Under the pieces are notes generated by a model. That model searched no databases and was not told where the DNA came from. It saw only the letters and a program-made list of their open reading frames with translations. This document shows, piece after piece, positions 1 to 4,665 of a DNA stretch of 6,005 nt. The stretch comes from a bacterium (lineage in GTDB: Bacteria > UBP14 > UBA6098): positions 1 to 6,005 of the forward strand of contig DAOWNU010000135.1 of NCBI GenBank assembly GCA_030642425.1. The letters run 5' to 3'. The position numbers were made by a program, and so were the translations under genes. The number at the start of each line of letters is the position of its first letter. Within the stretch, counting starts at the first letter, position 1.

Positions 1-190
1 GGTCGAAACAATCCCGGTGAACAATTCCGTAGGGGACGGGTCTTCCGTCCCGTCGTCGAACGGGCGCGGAGACCGCGCCCCTACAGAGATCATCTGGCAA
101 CCCGACGAATCCCTTGGTTCGGGCATCTTTCTCGTCCGGGCGAATATTGGCAATAAATCTGCGAACACGAAGGTCATTTTCATAAAGTAG
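1..190 (+). CDS. C-terminal end of a secreted protein with sorting/FlgD-like domain (5' partial)
   Basis: The reading frame from base 2 is open to a TAG at 188-190 and encodes the last 62 residues of a protein whose start lies outside the window. The final part reads WQPDESLGSGIFLVRA and ends KVIFIK, which closely matches the C-terminus of the M14 peptidase on the other strand (WRPGESVGSGVYLVRA ... KVIFLK). Domains of this kind end many secreted or surface proteins of FCB-group bacteria and serve as export signals or Ig-like FlgD-type modules. The function of the missing body cannot be told. A GC-rich palindromic element at 29-84 lies in frame inside the domain and encodes low-complexity residues (about SVGDGSSVPSSNGRGDRAP). 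The stop lies six bases before the next start, so the genes may be co-transcribed. Confidence 0.75.
   Translation, partial: VETIPVNNSVGDGSSVPSSNGRGDRAPTEIIWQPDESLGSGIFLVRANIGNKSANTKVIFIK
29..84. repeat. Palindromic cloverleaf-like repeat inside a coding region
   Basis: An outer stem GTAGGGG (29-35) pairs with CCCCTAC (78-84). Inside are two further hairpins: GGGACGG (33-39) with CCGTCCC (45-51), and a perfect 8-bp stem GGGCGCGG (62-69) with CCGCGCCC (73-80) around the loop AGA. The hairpins share bases with the outer stem, so alternative folds exist. It resembles the dispersed extragenic palindromes found in many bacterial genomes, but here it is translated without a stop. Copy number elsewhere in the genome is unknown. 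Confidence 0.7.
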
Positions 191-196
191 GACACT

Positions 197-823
197 ATGG
201 CTAAACTCAATGTTTCCGCGAATCGTATGGAGAATCTTAAGCTCAAGAAGCGTCTTGGGCTTGCGAAACGCGGGCATAAGCTCCTCAAAGACAAGCAGGA
301 CGAGCTTATGCGCAATTTTCTCGATCTTATCGACACGATCCGCGGCCTGCGCAACCGGACGGAGGACGTTCTGATTGCGGGGCTGCAGCGTTTTACTATG
401 GCGACTTGCGAGCTTTCGCCCGACCGGCAGAAACAACTTTTCGCGTATCCGGGCGTCAGATTTCAACTCGAAGTGGAAACGAAGCGGTTGATGAACCTGC
501 GCGTGCCGGTATTCAAGTCCAGCATCGAGGGCAACCCGCTGGCCTATTCTCTTCGCGAGACCGACCCCGAAGTCGATTTCGCGTTGCGGGAAATAGCCGC
601 CGCGCTCGAATTGCTGCTCAAACTCGCCGAGGCCGAGAAAAAGATGTCCCTTCTCGCCGACGAGCTCGACAAAACGCGCCGCCGTGTCAACGCGCTCGAA
701 TACATACTGATACCCGATTTGCGGGACACGATAAAATATATCACACAGAAGCTCGACGAGCTTGAAAGGGGGAATCTTACGAGGTTGATGAAGGTTAAAG
801 AATTGATCGAAAAGGAAAGATAA
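197..823 (+). CDS. ntpD: V/A-type ATPase subunit D
   Basis: This 208-residue protein has the length and pattern of subunit D of V/A-type ATPases, the coiled-coil central rotor shaft that couples the A/B catalytic ring to the membrane ion-translocating part. The N-terminus (MAKLNVSANRMENLKLKKRL, then AKRGHKLLKDKQDELMR) and the C-terminal helix (RRRVNALEYILIPDLRDTI, then KLDELERGN) are family hallmarks; the two long charged helices form the antiparallel coiled coil. The ATG at 197 is preceded by AGGA, which overlaps the previous stop codon, with a short 4-base spacer. In most bacterial operons subunit D follows subunits A and B. Here the upstream gene is a secreted protein and the downstream gene a stress protein, so the gene is separated from its usual partners. 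The protein looks intact. Whether the motor makes ATP or pumps H+ or Na+ cannot be judged from this subunit. Confidence 0.95.
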   Translation: MAKLNVSANRMENLKLKKRLGLAKRGHKLLKDKQDELMRNFLDLIDTIRGLRNRTEDVLIAGLQRFTMATCELSPDRQKQLFAYPGVRFQLEVETKRLMNLRVPVFKSSIEGNPLAYSLRETDPEVDFALREIAAALELLLKLAEAEKKMSLLADELDKTRRRVNALEYILIPDLRDTIKYITQKLDELERGNLTRLMKVKELIEKER

Positions 824-843
824 AATCTCAAAAAGGGGATAAA

Positions 844-1314
844 ATGAAACACAAGGTAGATAAAATACTTCTGCCGACCGATTTTTCGGAACACGCAAAG
901 TTCGCGGTTCCGTGGGCTGTCGATCTGGCCATTCGATATGGCGCGGAGCTTCACGTGCTCCATGTTTTCGACGAAAACGCAATGGACCCGCTTTTCTTCA
1001 CTTATGGCGGGAGTGCCGAAGAGTATTTCAACAATGTCCGCGACGGTTTCCGGAAAGAGGTGGACAACTATCTCGAGGGCGCCGACATATCCGGAATAAC
1101 GCTTGTTCCGGTTCTGGCCAACGGCAATCCGTTCGTGGAGATAGTGAAATACGCGAAAAAACACGGTGTGGACATAATCGTTATGGGCACTCACGGCCGC
1201 ACGGGAATGGCACACATGCTTCTGGGCAGTATCACGGAAAAAGTCGTTCGCAAGGCCCATTGCCCCGTGCTGACAGTTCGCAGCCCGGAATTCGAGTTCG
1301 TCCCACCGGCATAA
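844..1314 (+). CDS. Universal stress protein, UspA family, single domain
   Basis: A 156-residue protein with one complete Usp domain. It opens with KILLPTDFSEHAKFAVPWAV, the first beta strand with the nucleotide-contacting aspartate at residue 13. It closes with the ATP-binding signature G-2x-G-9x-G-S, seen as Gly115, Gly118, Gly128 and Ser129 in GTHGRTGMAHMLLGS, followed by the last strand CPVLTVR. The intact signature suggests the ATP-binding subtype. Such cytoplasmic proteins form dimers and help cells survive starvation, oxidative or energy stress; the exact role here is unknown. An AGGGGA motif at 834-839 lies four bases before the ATG. Only 20 bases separate it from the ATPase subunit D stop, so the two are probably one transcript. 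Confidence 0.93.
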   Translation: MKHKVDKILLPTDFSEHAKFAVPWAVDLAIRYGAELHVLHVFDENAMDPLFFTYGGSAEEYFNNVRDGFRKEVDNYLEGADISGITLVPVLANGNPFVEIVKYAKKHGVDIIVMGTHGRTGMAHMLLGSITEKVVRKAHCPVLTVRSPEFEFVPPA

Positions 1315-1325
1315 GTCGGCAGGCA

Positions 1326-1376
1326 CCGGCAGGGCCGGAGCCGGGGTTGCCCAAAACCTGACAAGGCGGTTTTTGG
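1326..1376 (+). terminator. Hairpins after the stress protein gene, possible weak terminator
   Basis: CCGGC (1326-1330) pairs with GCCGG (1334-1338). Further on, CCAAAACC (1351-1358) pairs with GGTTTTTGG (1368-1376) with one bulged T and a 9-base loop. The T run is within the stem rather than after it, so this is not a textbook intrinsic terminator; the position just after the stop suggests a transcript end or 3' processing structure. Confidence 0.3.
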
Positions 1377-1413
1377 AATATAGTAAGCCCCTTAAGGATG
1401 GAGCATGTATGGG

Positions 1414-1440
1414 TTGACCGCGTTTTATTGGATATAAAAT
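1414..1440 (+). promoter_or_regulatory. Possible promoter upstream of the small ORFs
   Basis: TTGACC at 1414-1419 resembles a -35 box and TAAAAT at 1435-1440 (inside TATAAAAT) a -10 box. The 15-base spacer is shorter than the optimal 17, and promoter rules for this lineage are unknown. It would drive the candidate small genes starting at 1450 or 1527. Confidence 0.3.
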
Positions 1441-1441
1441 A

Positions 1442-1460
1442 TTCACTTCATGAGAGTGAA
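1442..1460. repeat. Short inverted repeat TTCACT/AGTGAA
   Basis: TTCACT (1442-1447) and AGTGAA (1455-1460) flank a 7-base centre that holds the ATG of the possible leader ORF. It lies directly after the putative -10 box, where an operator or a start-masking hairpin would sit. No known operator was recognised. Confidence 0.35.
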
Positions 1461-1518
1461 CGGCGTTCGCCTGTGTGTTGCGGTGGGAAGAAAACTTTTT
1501 CTGGAACTGCTGGGTTAG
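1450..1518 (+). CDS. Possible 22-codon leader ORF
   Basis: An ATG at 1450 opens a 22-residue frame (begins MRVNGVRLCVAVG, ends FLELLG) that stops with TAG at 1516-1518. The stop overlaps the AGGAGG of the next small ORF, an arrangement seen when a leader controls translation of the gene behind it. No ribosome binding site precedes its ATG, and such a short frame can arise by chance. No recognisable family. Confidence 0.15.
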   Translation: MRVNGVRLCVAVGRKLFLELLG

Positions 1519-1522
1519 GAGG
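1517..1522 (+). promoter_or_regulatory. Perfect Shine-Dalgarno AGGAGG before a GTG start
   Basis: AGGAGG lies four bases before GTG at 1527. It is the strongest ribosome binding site in the window and the main reason to prefer the GTG at 1527 over the upstream ATG at 1398 in the same frame. Confidence 0.45.
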
Positions 1523-1526
1523 AACT

Positions 1527-1772
1527 GTGAGATTTAGCCCCGGCGAGAATACGACAGGCCCTTTCGCTGGATTCTGCAGTGATATGCGCGCCCTCGCAAC
1601 GACAGGAGTCGGCAGCGTGGGTTCGGGCGACATGCTCGATGCCCTCACGGGTGCGAAAAGCCGCGACCTTCTCGGTAACTTTCTTATGTTGAGTTGCACG
1701 TTTCATTATTACAATATTAATATAGCGATTTATGACGCAAATGCAAGCGGAAATTATGTCTCCGCCGATTAG
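1527..1772 (+). CDS. Candidate small protein of unknown function (81 residues)
   Basis: From the GTG at 1527 the frame is open for 81 residues to TAG at 1770-1772. The first 52 residues are rich in Gly, Ser, Thr and Ala (for example ATTGVGSVGSGDMLDALTGA) with mostly G or C at third codon positions, as in neighbouring genes. The last 28 or so, from about 1687, are AT-rich (YYNINIAIYDANASGNY) and look different. No domain, signal peptide or membrane helix was recognised. In favour of a gene are the perfect ribosome binding site and a possible promoter. Against it are the lack of any known family, the change in composition, and the fact that the reverse strand of the same stretch is also largely open. 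It may instead be part of an untranslated or structured RNA, or a decayed gene. Confidence 0.35.
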   Translation: MRFSPGENTTGPFAGFCSDMRALATTGVGSVGSGDMLDALTGAKSRDLLGNFLMLSCTFHYYNINIAIYDANASGNYVSAD

Positions 1773-1781
1773 TATAATACT
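1771..1781. promoter_or_regulatory. 11-base perfect palindrome containing TATAAT
   Basis: AGTATAATACT reads AGTAT-A-ATACT and includes an exact TATAAT at 1773-1778. No convincing -35 box lies 16-18 bases upstream. If it is a promoter, the transcript would be a short RNA running through the hairpins at 1792-1913 towards the end of the arsR-like gene. It could equally be a small operator or chance. Confidence 0.2.
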
Positions 1782-1791
1782 CCAGAAGTCT

Positions 1792-1852
1792 CTTTTCTCT
1801 CGTTATGCCGCAGTGCGGTGTAATGAGAAAAGGCTCTTTCCTTATGGAGCCT
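1792..1852. other. Two overlapping hairpins in the convergent gap
   Basis: CTTTTCTC (1792-1799) pairs with GAGAAAAG (1825-1832); its tip is a further stem, CCGC-AGT-GCGG. Overlapping it by two bases, AGGCTC (1831-1836) pairs with GAGCCT (1847-1852). The two are mutually exclusive at their junction, as in switch-like RNAs, but there is no T run and no known riboswitch motif. They may be transcript-end structures for converging transcription or part of a small RNA. Confidence 0.45.
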
Positions 1853-1860
1853 ACTATATT

Positions 1861-1887
1861 CGTCGAACCGTCTTGTCCGGTTCGACG
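1861..1887. terminator. Perfect 10-bp hairpin, probable bidirectional transcript-end structure
   Basis: CGTCGAACCG (1861-1870) and CGGTTCGACG (1878-1887) form a perfect 10-bp stem with a 7-base loop. It lies about 25 bases past the stop of the arsR-like gene and faces the plus-strand transcripts too. No T tract follows on either strand, so termination would be non-canonical, or the hairpin protects the mRNA 3' end. Confidence 0.4.
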
Positions 1888-1898
1888 CAACCTCATCC

Positions 1899-1913
1899 GC
1901 GGGCATTGCCCGC
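1899..1913 (-). terminator. Hairpin overlapping the arsR-like stop codon
   Basis: GCGGGC and GCCCGC form a perfect 6-bp stem around ATT. On the minus strand the stem begins at the last base of the TAG stop. There is no T tract; together with the hairpin at 1861-1887 it probably marks the operon end. Confidence 0.35.
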
Positions 1914-2203
1914 TATTCGCAATTCGATAGGAGCATTCGAGCGATACTTTCCGCGAGAAAACTCGCGGGCTTATAACAGACTTTCACTCCGTGACGCTCG
2001 CCGATAAGAATTCCACGGTCGGTCATTACCCGCAGGTGTTGGCTCACGGTCGATTGCGGCAGGCCCATTTTCTCGGCAAGGTCGTTGACAAAACACTTTT
2101 TGTGCATCAAACAGGCCAGTATTCTCAGCCTGTCGGGGTGCCCCAGAACCCGGAGCATCCCCGCAGTTTCTTCGAGCCGCTTCTTTTTCTCTTTATCGTC
2201 CAT
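1913..2203 (-). CDS. ArsR/SmtB-family winged-helix regulator
   Basis: A 96-residue protein with the compact fold of ArsR-type repressors. LGHPDRLRILACL (20-32) forms the conserved second helix. VNDLAEKMGLPQSTVSQHLR (39-58) is the helix-turn-helix with the typical STVSQHL recognition helix. GILIGERHGVKVCYKP (64-79) is the beta wing. Family members are dimers that leave DNA when they bind metal, arsenite or reactive sulfur. The classic ELCVCD metal motif is absent: only Cys37 lies near that position. Other cysteines are Cys31, Cys76 and Cys95. A Cys in the second helix plus one at the C-terminus is loosely reminiscent of persulfide sensors (BigR/SqrR), but Cys31 is shifted by one position, so the ligand is undecided. 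Its ATG shares one base with the peptidase stop (TAATG), so it is probably translated by coupling, and it is the last gene of the lon operon. Confidence 0.9.
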   Translation of the reverse strand: MDDKEKKKRLEETAGMLRVLGHPDRLRILACLMHKKCFVNDLAEKMGLPQSTVSQHLRVMTDRGILIGERHGVKVCYKPASFLAESIARMLLSNCE

Positions 2204-4665
2204 TATTTCAGAAAGATGACCTTTGTTGATGAGACTTCATCCCCGATTGTTGCCCTGACCAGATAGACACCGGAACCGACCGATTCTCCGGGCCGCCAAA
2301 CAAATTCGTTTATCGGCGCTCGATTATCGATGTTCGGTGTTCCCCCTCGACCCCTCGATCCCTCGAATCCTTGAACCCTTTTTCCGTTTATATCGAATAT
2401 TTCCACTTGAACCCTCGAATCCTCGACCCCTCGAACCCTTATCTTCACCGCCGAATTGAACGGGTTAGGATATGATGTCAGCGAGAATGATGCAGGTTTA
2501 TGTGACTCTTCGGTCAAATGCCCGCTGTCGATATAGTAGATAAGCGCGACATCGTCGATATACCAACCGTAATGGCTAACATAGTTGTCGGCGCCCATAA
2601 CGAAGCGCAATTCGACAGTCGCGCCGGCATAAGGGGCAAGGTCGAAGACCTCGTATTTCCAGCCGTTGCTCATGCTGGTAAATACGCTGTCGCCGCCGAC
2701 ATAATCGTTGTGGCCGTAAGCCACGCCGAAATAACCTTCGATTGGACTTATCACCGTCCACGACACGCCGGAATTGGTGGATATCTGCACATTCCCGCCG
2801 TCGTAAATGCTATCCCCATCCGGGGCCTCGAAAGCGAACCAATGCATGAACGTGAATCTGGGTATATCTTCCGCGTCGGGAACGATTATCGGGGGAAGCG
2901 ATAGTATGGATTCTCGATTATTGTGATAGGACGAATCGAGGCGCGTGCCCCACAGGTTGACGCCCGAATAGGCATTTTCCGGCCCTACTCCGGGGACTCC
3001 GTATTCCCAATCGCCCGTTGAAGAAAATCCACCGTCGCCGGACTCGAAATCGAAAAGGTGCACGAAATGGGGAGTTCCGCATATAAACGAGGTTGAATCG
3101 TTTGTCAGATGTCCGCTCGTATCGCGTATCTCGAAATGGATTTTCACCTGATCGCCCGGATCGAACCGGCTCGGGTCGAGGAATATTTCGAAATAGGTTG
3201 TGTCGTAGCCCTGAGACAGGATCGGGTCCGCCCAGGCGGTGTCGGTTAATATAGCGATCCCGGTGCCTTCGGGGAAAGCAAGAACGTATGGTAAGGATGT
3301 TTCCCAGCCGAGGTTCTCCAATTCTATCATAAGGTGGAAATTTTCGCCGGGGTCGGCGTAGCCGCTCGTGTCTCCGGTGGAATCGTTAATCCAGGCTTTG
3401 GTCATAAATGATGCGCTTCCGGCGACCTGACAATTGACGATACAGGCGGGCCTGTTCTCATCGACGAGTGGCTGTTTTCTCTCGAGGTCCGGCCAAAAGC
3501 CGTCTCCATAGCCGCCCACCTCCGGGGTGATCGCGAGTATCATAGCATGAGCTACTGTGTCGCCGTAGAACCAGTCGTCGGTGTCGCCGTTGGTGGGATA
3601 AATCGTTGTCGAACCGGGGCCGTAAATATAGCCGTTGTTCCGGGCGTAACGATAGGCAATTCTGAGGAACCAGTCGTTGTCCACACAAAGCTCCGTCGTA
3701 TAGCCCCACGGGGTCAGATAAAGGTTGCTATAGCTGTGGAAACTTATGCTCGATTTGAATTCACGCGAGTCGTATAGCTCCAGTATTGCCTGAGTTTCCG
3801 GCTCGCTGGCGGCGCTTGGGCCGCGGTAAGTTTGGTCTGCGGTTTCGGGAGAGCTGCCAGTATCGTCGTAGCCCCACATGAACGGGAAATTCCGGTTCAG
3901 ATCGACTCCCCAGGTTCCGTCGCCGTTATTTCTGCGGTTTTTTCTCCACATTCCGCCGCCGGAGGGGTTTGTTAATTCATTATGCCTGTAACCGTCGGGG
4001 TTCATGAGCGGGACGAACCATATCTCGCGGTGATCCACAAGGTGAGTCGCGCGGTCGTCGATGCCATAGTTTTCCATCAGCCACTGCGCGAACTGGACGA
4101 TTATCTCCATCGTGATAACCTCCCGGCAGTGGATGCCGAGGCCGACGATTGTCTCCGGTTCGTCCTCGTCAACATCGACATTATCCGATATCTTTATTAC
4201 CCAGATAGCATTGCCGTTGTGGCCGCAGCCAATAGACTCCGGCTCGGAGACGAATAGAGGATACTCGTCGTGAAGCGAATCGAGCGCGGCTTTGATCATC
4301 GCGTAGGTGCGCCATCCCCCCATGTCCATGGTGGAATCGAGTCGGCGGCGGTAATAATCCTCCATATCCGGGATTATCACCCGATATGGGATGTCCGCAA
4401 AATCGAGGTCCGCGAGACGGCTTTCTGGGAGAGCATATTCCGCCCATACGCCGGGGCGCGCGTGGATTATTTCATCCCCGATTTGTTGAGTATATCCCCA
4501 ATCGACGCGGATTTGCGAATATATCTCCGCCTGTTCGGCAAGGACGCCCCCCGCGATAGAGAGAAACATAATCATAATAATAAATGCCCCGCCCGTGCTA
4601 AGCGTTTGAAAACGCTTCACATGAAGCCTTTGAAAGGGCTTAGGCTTTTCCGACCGTTTATTCAT
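2203..4665 (-). CDS. Secreted M14 zinc carboxypeptidase with C-terminal sorting-type domain
   Basis: From the ATG at 4665 the protein has 820 residues. A long basic N-region and hydrophobic stretch (about 25-42) ending VLA-EQ form a signal peptide. The M14 catalytic domain spans about 110-415: zinc ligands His179 and Glu182 in HCRE and His310 in FHSYS, substrate residues near Arg244 (MWRKNR) and Asn257-Arg258 (DLNRNF), Tyr367 (DWFY), and catalytic Glu382 (TPEVGG). It should remove C-terminal amino acids from peptides outside the cytoplasm. Then come a beta-sandwich region (about 420-530), a MAM-like or immune-inhibitor-A-like jelly roll (about 536-713, ending GWYIDDVAL), and a sorting/FlgD-like domain from YPNPF (732) to the end. 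GGAG seven bases upstream supports this start over the ATG at 4731, which would add 22 residues inside lon. It overlaps lon by 8 bases. Repeats interrupt the last domain. Side-chain specificity is not predictable. Confidence 0.93.
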   Translation of the reverse strand: MNKRSEKPKPFQRLHVKRFQTLSTGGAFIIMIMFLSIAGGVLAEQAEIYSQIRVDWGYTQQIGDEIIHARPGVWAEYALPESRLADLDFADIPYRVIIPDMEDYYRRRLDSTMDMGGWRTYAMIKAALDSLHDEYPLFVSEPESIGCGHNGNAIWVIKISDNVDVDEDEPETIVGLGIHCREVITMEIIVQFAQWLMENYGIDDRATHLVDHREIWFVPLMNPDGYRHNELTNPSGGGMWRKNRRNNGDGTWGVDLNRNFPFMWGYDDTGSSPETADQTYRGPSAASEPETQAILELYDSREFKSSISFHSYSNLYLTPWGYTTELCVDNDWFLRIAYRYARNNGYIYGPGSTTIYPTNGDTDDWFYGDTVAHAMILAITPEVGGYGDGFWPDLERKQPLVDENRPACIVNCQVAGSASFMTKAWINDSTGDTSGYADPGENFHLMIELENLGWETSLPYVLAFPEGTGIAILTDTAWADPILSQGYDTTYFEIFLDPSRFDPGDQVKIHFEIRDTSGHLTNDSTSFICGTPHFVHLFDFESGDGGFSSTGDWEYGVPGVGPENAYSGVNLWGTRLDSSYHNNRESILSLPPIIVPDAEDIPRFTFMHWFAFEAPDGDSIYDGGNVQISTNSGVSWTVISPIEGYFGVAYGHNDYVGGDSVFTSMSNGWKYEVFDLAPYAGATVELRFVMGADNYVSHYGWYIDDVALIYYIDSGHLTEESHKPASFSLTSYPNPFNSAVKIRVRGVEDSRVQVEIFDINGKRVQGFEGSRGRGGTPNIDNRAPINEFVWRPGESVGSGVYLVRATIGDEVSSTKVIFLK
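2341..2382. repeat. Short tandem CCCTCGA-type repeat, copy 1, in coding sequence
   Basis: Units of about 8-9 bases built on CCCTCGA (with CCTTGA variants) run through this stretch and end in GAACCCTT. On the coding strand it encodes KRVQGFEGSRGRGG (residues 762-775 of the peptidase), just after the FDINGK strand. It keeps the frame. It is a direct copy of the array at 2405-2440. Confidence 0.65.
2405..2440. repeat. Short tandem CCCTCGA-type repeat, copy 2, in coding sequence
   Basis: Again CCCTCGA-like units, flanked by TTGAACC and GAACCCTT. It encodes RVRGVEDSRVQ within residues 741-754, just before the FDINGK strand. Both copies read in the same codon phase (each starts AGG-GTT), so the domain carries two copies of the element on either side of one beta strand. 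Confidence 0.6.
4600..4641. repeat. Two tandem 18-base palindromes with 24-base period
   Basis: AAGCGTTTGAAAACGCTT (4600-4617) has perfect 8-bp arms and a 2-base centre. AAGCCTTTGAAAGGGCTT (4624-4641) is the same box with one mismatched pair. Their shared frame is AAGC..TTTGAAA..GCTT and they start exactly 24 bases apart. They lie in codons 9-24 of the peptidase gene and produce an imperfect 8-residue peptide repeat (KPFQRLHV, KRFQTLST) before the hydrophobic part of the signal peptide. They may be paired operator sites or two mRNA hairpins near the start of translation. Confidence 0.6.

Noticed and set aside
544..1446. 300-codon open frame on the minus strand
   Set aside because: It lies opposite the clearly real ATPase subunit D and stress protein genes, crosses their boundary, has low-complexity Ser/Arg runs and resembles no family.
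1398..1526. Upstream ATG at 1398 as start of the small gene
   Set aside because: It has only a modest ribosome binding context and would place the promoter-like boxes inside the gene; the GTG at 1527 has a perfect AGGAGG.
1448..1706. Two minus-strand open frames (83 and 63 codons) opposite the candidate small gene
   Set aside because: They have no good ribosome binding site and no recognisable domain. Overlapping open frames here seem to reflect local GC-rich composition. They are nevertheless a reason for the low confidence in the plus-strand small gene.
1400..1790. Known structured RNA (tmRNA, RNase P RNA, SRP RNA, common riboswitches)
   Set aside because: I looked for their conserved cores by eye and found none; a covariance-model search would be needed to exclude divergent forms.
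2341..2440. CRISPR array
   Set aside because: The units are 8-9 bases, variable, without spacers, and lie in the coding frame of the peptidase.
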